Assembly (NCBI GenBank): GCA_029224185.1
Contig: CM055194.1
Coordinates: forward strand, 26,075,364-26,139,363
Direction: 5' to 3'
Source of the DNA: Karalla daura
Lineage: Eukaryota; Chordata; Actinopteri; Chaetodontiformes; Leiognathidae
Length of the DNA stretch: 64,000 nt
Shown one piece after another: positions 25,082 through 34,240 of the stretch; position 1 is the first letter of the stretch; the number at the start of each line of letters is the position of its first letter. The translations under genes were made by a program, and so were the position numbers. Under the pieces are notes generated by a model that was not told the origin of the DNA, did not search any database, and was given only the letters and a program-made list of their open reading frames with translations.

Positions 25082-25444
25082 TGGTTCCTCCTCAGGTTCT
25101 TCCTCAGTCTCTGGTTCCTCCTCAGGTTCTCCCTCAGTCTCTGGTTCCTCCTTGGGTTTGTCCTCAGTCTCTGGTTCCTCCTCAGGTTCTTCCTCAGTCT
25201 CTGGTTCCTCCTCTGGTTCTCCCTCAGTCTCTGGTTCCTCCTCTGGTTCCTCCTCAGTCTCTGGTTCCTCCTCAGGTTCTTCCTCAGTCCATGGTTCCTC
25301 CTCAGGTTCCTCCTCAGTCTCTGGTTCCTCCTCAGGTTCCTCCTCAGTCTCTGGTTCCTCCTCTGATTCTGGCTCCAACATCAGGCTGGAGGTGGAGCAT
25401 TGCTTCATAGCTGCAGCAGAGCTCCAGATAGAGAAGGAGAACAA
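24944..25444 (-). CDS. Acidic-repeat open frame, doubtful coding
   Basis: The frame of 166 codons starts at 25444 and reads about 24 residues of ordinary sequence (ending CSTSSLMLEPE) before the glutamate/proline/threonine 10-residue repeat. A diverged second locus at 47216-47353 (plus) keeps the same frame through CSTSSLMLEP and several acidic repeats before a stop, though it has TGA just upstream where this copy has CAA. Frame sharing is equally expected of a duplicated non-coding repeat. There is no known domain, no splice evidence, and the other strand is open too. I regard it as a repeat-borne frame unless transcript data say otherwise. Confidence 0.15.
   Translation of the reverse strand: MFSFSIWSSAAAMKQCSTSSLMLEPESEEEPETEEEPEEEPETEEEPEEEPWTEEEPEEEPETEEEPEEEPETEGEPEEEPETEEEPEEEPETEDKPKEEPETEGEPEEEPETEEEPEEEPETEDKPKEEPETEGEPEEEPETVEEPEEEPETEEEPEEEPESPDP
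24962..25370. repeat. 30-bp minisatellite with acidic reading frame on minus strand
   Basis: About 13.7 units of a 30-bp motif beginning CTGGTTCCTCCTC(A/T)GGTTC vary mainly at a few sites. The unit is divisible by three, so each frame has a stable 10-residue period. The minus strand reads (EEPETEEEPE)n within an open frame at 24944-25444. The plus strand reads SGSSSVSGSS or PPQSLVPPLV. The tract is strongly pyrimidine-biased on the plus strand. Confidence 0.97.
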
Positions 25445-25633
25445 GCTAAGGAACTACTGAGGACCAGGTCCAGAGTCGCCTGATCACTACTGTAATTCTT
25501 TGACACTGGGTGGCGCTGTTGAGTAGTCCTGCAGGTATATAGGTAGGAGTGGTGTGTTGTTGGTGAGGTATCTGACCCAGGGGGGTGAAAGGTTTTTTTG
25601 ACTGTTCCCTTCAGTTGAGTGACTGCTTATCTG
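25371..25633 (-). repeat. Flank of the acidic minisatellite, part of a composite repeat
   Basis: Positions 25371-25430 match the reverse complement of about 47183-47235 (landmark GCTCCACCTCCAGCCTGATG in the second locus). The following 200 bp (25431-25633) links this flank to family 1 copy D and is absent from the second locus. No gene is seen. Confidence 0.75.
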
Positions 25634-25740
25634 AGGTTGCCAGATCAGCATGAAAGGAACCAGATCTGAGAAGGAATTAATATTCCCACAGCTACAAACA
25701 GGAAGTAGAACAGGCTCTGAGCTCTGATGGAACCAGAGTT
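25634..25740 (+). repeat. Dispersed repeat family 1, copy D
   Basis: The copy starts abruptly at GAGGTTGCCAGATCAGCATG and continues through GGAACCAGATCTGAG, AATATTCCCACAGCTACAAA, CAGGAAGTAGAACAGGCTCTG and GATGGAACCAGAG. It is close to copies A, I and K. The 5' part of the family is missing. Confidence 0.88.
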
Positions 25741-26014
25741 AAATGGAGACCAGGAGGAACACTTCTTCCAACTTTTCAACATTTGTTTGAGTGTAAATGC
25801 AGACATGAGGAGCAGGTGTGTTGGTGGCTGCGGCTGCTTCCTGTCACCTGGATGAATCATCGCCCCCGGAGGAACTTTCTGAACACGACTGTGTCAGAAT
25901 CCATCGCTTTGCTCCCAGTCCAAGCACACGTCAGCCGAGCTGGTTTCCACTCTGTCAGAATGAGGAGCTGGTCCAGAATAACGGAGCAGGAACACAGAGG
26001 CTGACAGGCAGCTT
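25741..26014. other. Unique DNA, no gene recognised
   Basis: Short plus frames at 25783-26051 and the start of a minus frame lie here, and none has a domain. Confidence 0.5.
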
Positions 26015-26755
26015 CACACAACAACAACACAACAACACCACAACACAATGATACAACACCACTACAATACAACAACACAACAACAACACAACACAACAAC
26101 ACCATGATACAACAACACAACACAACACCACTACGATACAACAACACAATAACACTACGATACAACAACACAACACAACACCACTATGATACAACAACAC
26201 AACACAACACCACTACGATACAACAACACAATAACACTACGAAACAACAACACAACACAACACCACTATGATACAACAACACAACAACACCACGATCCAA
26301 CAACACAACACCACTACGATACAACACAACAACACTACGATACAACAATGCAACACAACACAACAACACAACACCACTATGATACAATACAACAACACAA
26401 CACAACAACACAACACCACTATGATACAACAATACCACAACACCACTACAATACAACACAACACCACTACGATACAACAACACCACTATACGACAACACA
26501 ACAACACCATGATACAACAACACAACAACACTACGATACAACAACACAACACAACACCACTGCGATACAACAATACCACAACACCACTACGATACAACAA
26601 TACCACAACACCACTACAATACAACACAACACCACTACGATACAACAACACTACGATACAACACAGCAACACCACGATACAACAACACAACAACCCCACG
26701 ATACAACACAACAACACCACGATACAACAACACCACAATACAACAACACAACACA
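26015..26755. repeat. Complex ACAAC / ACCACTACGATACAAC array
   Basis: About 740 bp of ACAAC pentamers are interspersed with ACCACTACGATACAAC-type units whose spacing varies, in a higher-order pattern. The plus strand has almost no G. Long artefactual frames exist on both strands (26184-26801 minus reads CCIVVLL-like repeats, and 26268-26834 plus reads NNTT). Confidence 0.95.
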
Positions 26756-26844
26756 GCTCAGCTCTGAGCTGTTTGCTGCTCCTCCAGCTGCAACAAGGCA
26801 CAGGAGTGACACTGGAGCTACGGTGCTGCCATGAGTCTGCAGGA

Positions 26845-27099
26845 CTTCTACCTCCTACCTCCTACCTCCTACCTTATACCTCCTACTGTACCTCCTACCT
26901 CCTACCCTCTACCTCCTACCTCCTTCCTCCTACCTCCTACCTTATACCTCCTACTGTACCTTCTACCTCCTACCCTCTAGCTCCTACCTTCTTCCTCCTA
27001 CCTTCTACCACCTACTATCTACTGCCTACCTTCTTCCTGATACCTCCTACCTTATACCTCCTACCTAATATTTTCTACCTCCTATCTTCTACCTCCTGA
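26845..27099. repeat. CTCCTACCTT-type degenerate array, left part
   Basis: Imperfect 7- to 10-bp units built on TACCTCC, with TTATACC, TGTACC and TTCTACC variants, form a near-pure pyrimidine-plus-A strand. The same motif resumes at 27748, so the array appears to have been split by the intervening sequence. Confidence 0.92.
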
Positions 27100-27123
27100 C
27101 ATTAACATTTACATTCATTCATT
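27100..27123. repeat. 24-bp direct repeat, left copy, flanking the inserted segment
   Basis: The 24 bases from CATTAACATTTACATTC onward recur exactly at 27507-27530. Three filler bases (CGA) then precede the duplicated segment. Confidence 0.95.
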
Positions 27124-27126
27124 CGA

Positions 27127-27507
27127 TGAGGGCCTCATCGCTTCAGGTGGAAATAGATCTTCAGATGGAGAATCAAAGGCTTGGTTGTTAATGTAGCCCA
27201 TCAATTCTGTGTAAGCACATTTTATTACTGACCAGGCACATATGCAGCATGTACGCCTGCTTGAAAGGAAAAACAGAATTAAAACGTGTTTTGAGATGCA
27301 GGTCGTAAAACATCTTCAAGTTTGTGCATGAAATGCAGCTAAAAGTGTTTAGAGTGAATCTGCCTCCATTCAGGGATCAGGGGATTCAGGTTCCTCCTCT
27401 GGTTCCTCCTCAGTCTCTGGTTCCTCCTCTGGTTCCTCCACAGTCTCTGGTTCCTCCTCTGGTTCTCCCTCAGTCTCTGGTTCCTCCTTGGGTTTGTCCT
27501 CAGTCTC
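27127..27507 (+). repeat. Inserted copy of the 381-bp duplication
   Basis: It matches 24701-25081 with one visible mismatch, in the same orientation, 2426 bp downstream. It ends in the middle of a minisatellite unit. It has no poly-A and no terminal inverted repeat, so a transposon mechanism is not evident. The frame at 27324-27512 is only the copied part of the repeat. Confidence 0.95.
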
Positions 27508-27747
27508 ATTAACATTTACATTCATTCATTTGGCAGATGCTTTTATCCTGTTGCAACTTACAGTTGAGTGCAACAAAAGGCGATAGTTGAGGTAGACAGG
27601 ACAGATAAGATAGAGGTTCAATAGAAGGATAGGACAGCGGTTTTTTGTTCACATTAGAGGAAGTAACACTGTTTAAGAAAGGAGGTGTTCTTGGAAGAGG
27701 GAAATCTTCAAGAGAGTCTTGAAGATGGGTAGCGAGGTTCCCATTAT
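27507..27747 (+). mobile_element. Fragment resembling a common teleost dispersed repeat
   Basis: It begins CATTAACATTTACATTCATT and continues TTTGGCAGATGCTTTTATCC, which matches my recollection of a very widespread fish repeat with TTGGCAGACGCTTTTATCCAAAGCG. The following 200 bp (up to AGTCTTGAAGATGGGTAGCG) fits the same kind of element. It is non-coding. The family name is not certain. Confidence 0.6.
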
Positions 27748-27846
27748 ATTATCCTTCTACCTCCTACCTTCTACCTTCTTCATCCTACCTTCTACCGCCT
27801 ATTATCTACCTCCTACCTTCTCCTGCTTCTACTTTCTACTACTCTC
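27748..27846. repeat. CTCCTACCTT-type degenerate array, right part
   Basis: It continues the motif of 26845-27099 on the far side of the inserted element. Confidence 0.9.
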
Positions 27847-30460
27847 ATCAATATCAACATCTGGTGTGACGTGACATGCACTGCTATACTCCAGATGTTA
27901 TGATATCTTTCATATCCATTTATATCCGTCAGGCTCTGCACCCGTCACTGATGTTTCCACGTTTCAGACACGAGGAGGAGCAGACGCCCAGTGACAGAAC
28001 ATACAATCACACCAGGAAAATGCCAGATTGAGATCATTTAATTGTCTGTTGCTTTGCTAACGACCCCATTAACAGAACAATGATGGGAAACCAGCATGGT
28101 CCAGGCGAGGAACCGCCTGGGTGACGACCATCTGGCTGGGGGCGTGGGGGTCACGAACTTTTAACTTGCTGCAAAGTTTAGAGCTTTTCCCTCTCACATT
28201 CTCACATGAAAATCGCAGCAAAATAAAATAAAATGGACAAATAAAGAGTAATGTTTTGTCATACTGTACTGTAGCATTGTAATGTGACAAGATTTAGAAA
28301 ACCACTGTAAAAATCCCAATGATTATTATCAGAAATGCGTCAGACTCATTCTCAGCCTTTTCTAATGCTAAATGTAACTGTGGGAATACTGGGAATAACT
28401 GTTTTGTGATGCAGTGGATGAGTGCTTTATCACCTCACTTCAAGAAGTTTGCAGGTCTGACTCCAGACCAGACTGAGGGCTTTCCAAGAGGAGCCTTGTC
28501 GTCTATGAGGACATAGTGAGGACTTTTCCCTGCATGCTGTCAACAAAGGCCTTACAGCAGCTCAAGACAAAGGCTGGTTCCCAGGATGAACAGGGTGTAC
28601 AGATGTAGGCTGACAAAAGTAATCAATGTAATATCAATATCAAAAGTAATATCGTGATATTGTCTCATTATTGTTCCTGCATTTTTTAAATAAAAACCCT
28701 TTACAAGTTGTATCATGATCTAACTTCAACAGATGTTCCTTATGAAAGCCTCAGGATTGAAATTCCATTTAGACGTGAAGGGTTTGAGGCTCTGCTGGTT
28801 CCAGTCATCAGAAGCTCTGAGCTCAGAGATGAACTGGGTTCCACAACATCAGATTCTCAACAGTTACAGGGAGCACGGTCCTTCCGTCAGTGTGTGTGTG
28901 TGTTGTGTGCAGTGAGAGATGCAGATTGAGCCCTGACGGCGACTCCATACGTACCAATGATCAGACTTGTGTTCACAGGCTGCAGCTCGGCGCTGTCCAT
29001 GTCTCAGCAGACACGTCTGACTCGTTCCAGATTCCAACAGTTTCCTCCTGGGAGGAATTACATGGGCATGCAGAGACAAACCATGGAGTCAGAGCAGAGT
29101 TCCTGCTGCATCACAGCCCGTCAGCTGCTCTATCTGCACTGTTTTTGTTTTGAGGAAGTTGAGAAAGTGTTGGGCCAATCAGAGCAGAGCAGAGTGAGCA
29201 CGTCAGAGCCGGAAGCCACACAGACTCAAAGTCAGAGAGGGAGCTCAGCTGCTTCCAGGGAACGCTGGGAACGTGGAGCAGTTTCTGTTTAAATCAGTGG
29301 CAGGAGAGATACAGCTTTTTATTTGAGCCTCAGGATCAGAGTCAGGTCACAGCTCCTCATCACGAGGGCAGCGTGAGGAGCAGAGGTGTTGCAGACCTTC
29401 TCAGCCGTGCTCGCTGCCAGGAAATGACTCACACGTTGTGGAATTTCCCCATTTCTGCATGTTTTCTGCACTGGGTTCAAATATCAGAGGAAGTCCCCTC
29501 GCTGCCAACGGTCACTTGACGTTTTCCCTCCACCAACTGACATCCACAATGTTCCAGTCTCCAGAGACACAAAAACAGCTTCCACTTGTTATCAACCACA
29601 CAACCACATCCACAGAGCCGGTGTTTTCAGTGACCTTTTGGGGGAGGTGTGAACTGAGGAACAAATGCATGAGATGCAAAAGTAAAATCAGTTCAAGCAC
29701 AAAACCAACAAAAGCTCCTTAACTGTGGCAGAATGAGTCCTGCAGCCAGTTCATAATGTGACCTCTTCCTTGGTTCTTCAGGAGGATTCAGGACTGCTAC
29801 AGTCACACATTCACAGCTGCTGCTAGCAGAAATAAGTGGAATTTCTGGTGATAATAAAACACTTGTAGTAACGACTCCAACTGGACCCTTAGACACAAAA
29901 GATTTTTAGAGTGAGATGTGCGTGAATGTACCTGAATATAATATACAACTATATTTTTCAATATTTTACTGGAACTTTCAGTGAATCTGACTCCTGGACT
30001 TTCTCTCCCTCATCTATTCGTATTGAGGAATCGTCAGAGATGTGAGTGAATGTGAGGTTGGAGCTTCTGCTCAGGTCTGCCTGGACCTGAAATCACACTG
30101 TTTAAAGAGCTGAATCTACCATTATTATCCCAGTAAACTGCAGAGTATCCAGTCGATCTGTGTTCCTCCTCCTGAAACAACAACATGTGGAGTGTTTAGC
30201 CACGTCTCTTCTGGGCTCTGAGCTCCTGGACTGAGGGATGTTTGATCAAAGATCGTTCTGCTTCTGTGATTTGCTCGTTGTAAGTTCTACGGCAACACAG
30301 CTTAAGTTTCTGATCCTCATATAAAGGACAATTTATAGCTCTATATATTTGTATTCATACCATTCACGATGCTCAGACCTTCTTAAAAATACCTTTAAAA
30401 ACATTGAGGATCAGACAGAAAGGACACTGCCCCTCCAACAAATCATTCAGCTGCAGATAA
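27847..30460. other. Unique DNA, no gene recognised
   Basis: The stretch contains no tandem array over 30 bp. An AT-rich patch at 28015-28070 (GATCATTTAATTGTCTG) could be a small conserved element. A short GTATGTGT-like run lies near 28890. Frames such as 28957-29292 and 29438-29722 plus are free of recognised domains. Confidence 0.5.
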
Positions 30461-31660
30461 AGAGCAGAGAAGTTGTGAGGAGGACGGGTCTTCACTCTGC
30501 CTAATTAAATGGCACGTCTCCTACTATTCATGAAGAGCACTTATTAAAACAAGCATTCACATCCAATCCACTAGATAAATGACTTTACACCAAGTGCCAT
30601 GAAGCCCATTAAATTGCTTCTTTAGAGATGGATCAGGTCCAAACACACAATCAAAGGATTTGACTGGGATTATCTCAGATTAGAAACACTCAGGGACAAA
30701 TGAGGAGATGACAGGATATCATACATTGAAAGGATAAATTAGCAGTCACATACCAGACCAAATTTGTGATGGGTGTTAGGGAATAAAGAGCGGAGGGGGG
30801 GGGGGGGTGAGTGCTAAAAAGCCAGGAACAGCTCTTTAGTTGTAGTAAGCTGAGTGATACATGGCCAATGTAAACCTGGGTAAAAGCTTTTCCCTCTGAA
30901 ACCTCCTGCCATGTAAATAAAGTCCACATCGGGGACGGCATCAAACACAGGATGCAGACGAACCTATGAGTTTAATCTGGTACTTTATGACCTTGTGGCA
31001 CTGGTGTGAAAAACATACTGTGTTCAACAGCTTTTTTACTGCAACATGCTTTGATTTTCCTGTTCCCATGGTCACTTTAAACATTGCTCAAAGTGGAGCC
31101 AAGAGCTGAAACACATTCACACATTTCATCACCAGCAAAACCTTCATCCTGAACTCAGATCAGTTTCAGTCTTTCTTCAGTTTGACTCATGAACATGTGA
31201 GTGGAGGAGGAAACATTGACCTGTAGATCTGTAGCTCAGGAACTCTCCCACAAGAATGCAGCTCCACAGAATTTACAATCAACCAAAAGTTTTTAACCAG
31301 ACGTACGAGAACCAGGAGCCCAATTTCAAAATCAAATGTAAAAGTTATTTTTCTTGCACAGGAAGGTGTTTCAGTTCTACTCTCATTAGAATATTTGAAA
31401 GTAAAGTAAAGTGAAGTGAATCAGGCTGAGTGCTGATAAAACACTTTTCAGGAGGATAAATAATGTAGGCGCTGGTTCACGTTAGCATGTTCTTCTTTGC
31501 ATATTTTAAAACCAATGAGCAGCTCCGTTCTATCGCATTAAGCCTCCGAGAGCCTAATAAAAGGTGTTTGAGAGGGTTTGTGCATGAAAGAAATGTGACT
31601 TCTGACCTCCTCCTAATCTGCTCTGTGCTGGGCTCACGTGTCAGGCTCTGTTCCCTTTGT
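30461..31660. promoter_or_regulatory. Candidate conserved non-coding blocks
   Basis: Positions 30490-30780 and 31470-31600 are repeat-poor and AT-rich, with landmarks GCCTAATTAAATGGCACG, GAAGCCCATTAAATTGC, CGCATTAAGCCTCCGAG and GAGAGCCTAATAAAAGG. A G13 run interrupts at 30795-30807. The stretch between the two (30960-31440) is unremarkable. Conservation is not tested. Confidence 0.4.
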
Positions 31661-31711
31661 GCTGCAGCACGGTGCGCAGTGGTTAGCACCTGGGTGCCGG
31701 TTCAGAGCTGG
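31661..31711 (+). mobile_element. Fragment of a teleost dispersed repeat (CACGGTGCGCAGTGGTTAGC)
   Basis: CACGGTGCGCAGTGGTTAGC followed by CTGGGTGCCGGTTCAGA resembles the familiar fish repeat reading GGCACGGTGGCGCAGTGGTTAGC...CTGGGTTCGAATCC, with about 20-25 bases missing between the two blocks. The GGTTCA part recalls a tRNA B-box, but no tRNA fold is present. Confidence 0.55.
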
Positions 31712-32370
31712 AAATCTCAGATCAGCGACTCTTTGATGTGTGATCAACTCTAATGATGAATGACGTGTCTTTGTCTCTGGTTTCACTGGTTTCACTGGTT
31801 TCTCTGGTTCCACTGAGGCTCAGAGTTCAGCAGCGAACAAGCCAGTTTCAGATCTCATCCCTTTCATCCAGTCATCCACCAGACACAGGACGGATTTATG
31901 GGATTAAAATATGCCAAAAAAAAAAACAGCAGTTAAAGCTGTTATCAAAATAATAGCTGCTTTCTATCTATCCATCTGTCTATCTCTCTATAGATAGAGA
32001 GATAGACAGATAGAGAGATTGGTGGATAGATAGATAAAATTCAGAGCAACCAGACGATATGAAACATAACTCATTAAACAGATATTACAAATAACATGTT
32101 GTTATCAAAGCAAACAGGATAAAAAATAATCCTAATTTCCTAATTTATCTGTGGTTTCTTGGGTCTTTTCGAGAATCTACTCAGTGCGGAGATTCAGTTT
32201 GTTCTGTTGTGTTCGGGGTGTCTTTTCTGACCATCTGCTCTTATTGATATGTGTAAATAAATGTTGCTTTCTACACTTCTGTAGCAGACAAAAATGATCA
32301 AAATGAAAATAAAAATGATGTCTCTCAATTTGGATAAAGTTCAGATGCTGCTGCAGGTGTCTCCATGAAC
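31712..32370. other. Unique DNA with one palindrome, no gene recognised
   Basis: A (TGGTTTCAC) triplication lies near 31777-31811. The palindrome at 31974-32011 is listed separately. The remainder is AT-rich, and no exon is seen. Confidence 0.5.
31974..32011. other. Perfect 18-bp inverted repeat with 2-base spacer
   Basis: The left arm ATCTGTCTATCTCTCTAT and its exact reverse complement are separated by AG. It is embedded in short TCTA/TAGA microsatellite sequence, so it may have formed by inversion within a tetranucleotide repeat. Confidence 0.92.
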
Positions 32371-33483
32371 TCCAGGTAGAGTGTGTTCCTGCTGCATCCC
32401 ATAAAAACCCTGGTACCATGTGGTCCTGCTCCATCCCATAATAACCCTGGTACCATGTGGTCCTGCTCCATCCCATAATAACCCTGGTACCATGTGGTCC
32501 TGCTCCATCCCATAATAACCCAGGTACCATGTGGTCCTGCTCCATCCCATAATAACCCAGGTACCATGTGTCCCTGCTCCATCCCATAATAACCCTGGTA
32601 CCATGTGGTCCTGCTCCATCCCATAATAACCCTGGTACCATGTGGTCCTGGTCCATCCCATAATAACCCTGGTACCATGTGGTCCTGCTCCATCCCATAA
32701 TAACCCTGGTACCATGTGGTCCTGCTCCATCCCATAATAACCCTGGTACCATGTGGTCCTGCTCCATCCCATAATAACCCTGGTACCATGTGGTCCTGCT
32801 CCATCCCATAATAACCCTGGTACCATGTGGTCCTGCTCCATCCCATAATAACCCTGGTACCATGTGGTCCTGCTCTATCCCATAATGACCCTGATACCAT
32901 GTGGTCCTGGTCCATCCCATAATAACCCTGGTACCATGTGGTCCTGCTCTATCCCATAATAACCCTGGTACCATGTGGTCCTGCTCCATCCCATAATAAC
33001 CCTGGTACCATGTGGTCCTGCTCCATCCCATAATAACCCTGATACCATGTGGTCCTGGTCCATCCCATAATAACCCTGGTACCATGTGTTACTGCTCCAT
33101 CCCATAATATCCCTGGTACCATGTGGTCCTGGTACCATGTGGTCCTGCTCCATCCCATAATAACCCTGGTACCATGTGGTCCTGCTCCATCCCATAAAAA
33201 CCCTGGTACCATGTGGTCCTGTTCCATCCCATAATAACCCTGGTACCATGTGGTCCTGCTCCATCCCATAATAACCCTGGTACCATGTGGTCCTGCTCCA
33301 TCCCATAATAACCCTGGTACCATGTGGTCCTGCTCCATCCCATAATAACCCTGGTACCATGTGTTACTGCTCCATCCCATAATAACCCTGGTACCATGTG
33401 GTCCTGGTCCATCCCATAATAACCCTGGTACCATGTGGTCCTGCTCCATCCCATAATAACCCTGGTACCATGTGGTCCTGGTC
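32371..33483. repeat. 37-bp KpnI-site minisatellite, about 30 units
   Basis: Units start CCCTGGTACCATGTGGTCC and end CCATCCCATAATAA. Almost every unit carries the KpnI site GGTACC. The first unit (32371-32407) is the most diverged and one unit near 33115-33150 is truncated. Variants such as GGTCCATCC, GTGTTACTG and CTATCCC are scattered. The unit is not divisible by three but lacks stops, so minus-strand frames up to 302 codons (32177-33085) read a 37-residue period. They are artefacts. Confidence 0.98.
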
Positions 33484-33533
33484 CTCCACTCTGAGGAAGA
33501 TGGACGTCCAGAACATAGTTTTCTTAGATCTTT

Positions 33534-33680
33534 GAATCAGATGTAGAAACAGTTGAGTCGCCTCCTCTGTCCATCTGGTCTGAAGGGAACTGGTCATGTG
33601 ACCCCTACGTCAGGTCACGTGACCTGGAGATGTGAACAAAGTGTTTCCATCACACTTTGAGATCAGCTTCTAGATGGACA
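33534..33680 (-). repeat. Dispersed repeat family 2, copy 2
   Basis: This is the reverse complement of 20404-20544 with few differences. The 16-bp palindrome is intact at 33611-33626 and the second GTCATGTGACC-like site is kept. It starts about 50 bp after the 37-bp array. Confidence 0.85.
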
Positions 33681-34038
33681 CGTCTGGAGGAGCAGCTCAG
33701 GAGAGGAGCTGTGTTAGAGACGTCTGAGAGGTTAAAGTGGAGCTGTTCATCTCCAGGTGAAAATAAAGGCAAAAATAATACAAATGATAACTGCCATTTT
33801 ATTGTCCTGTTCTGTTCCTGAAACATTTCTATGTGTTAATAAACAGAAATTAACTGGTGCTTCGGCCTAAACCTTTTCGCCCACTTTTTTTTTCAAGTTG
33901 TTTGTATGAAGGTGGATCTCTTGTTCTGCTGAATGGACAAAATAACAAAGAAAACAAACCAAACGACTAGTTCAAGTTAGACATCAATTAATTAGTGATT
34001 CTTGAATTATTTGTTATTTCAGGTGATTACAGTTATGG

Positions 34039-34039
<1 letters not shown>
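33681..34039. other. Unique DNA, no gene recognised
   Basis: AT-rich sequence with a T9 run near 33885 and no recognised feature. Confidence 0.5.

Positions 34040-34094
<55 letters not shown>
34040..34094. repeat. (CA)n microsatellite
   Basis: A perfect run of about 27 CA units. Confidence 0.98.
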
Positions 34095-34096
<2 letters not shown>

Positions 34097-34151
34097 CAGA
34101 CTGAGTGAACAAAATATACTGTTTGTCACTGAGGCTTTACAAGAACCCCTT

Positions 34152-34152
34152 G

Positions 34153-34211
<59 letters not shown>

Positions 34212-34240
34212 CACACGCACACACACACACACACACACAG
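34152..34240. repeat. (CT)n-(CA)n composite microsatellite
   Basis: About nine CT units are followed by about 35 CA units with two CGCA interruptions. Confidence 0.97.

Noticed and set aside
26015..26755. CRISPR-like array with regularly spaced motif
   Set aside because: Spacing is irregular, there are no unique spacers of constant length, and the genome is clearly eukaryotic.
26184..26801. 205-codon membrane-like frame (CCIVVLL repeats) on the minus strand
   Set aside because: The hydrophobic look comes from GTTGT/TTGTGT codons of the ACAAC array complement. It is not a membrane protein.
31661..31711. tRNA gene from GTGCGCAGTGGTTAGC and GGTTCA
   Set aside because: The spacing is too short and no acceptor stem pairs. 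It fits better as a fragment of a widespread fish repeat.
32177..33085. 302-codon minus-strand open frame
   Set aside because: It reads the 37-bp minisatellite in successive frames (37-residue period). It has no non-repeat domain except an AT-rich C-terminal tail, and overlapping frames on the same strand are equally long.
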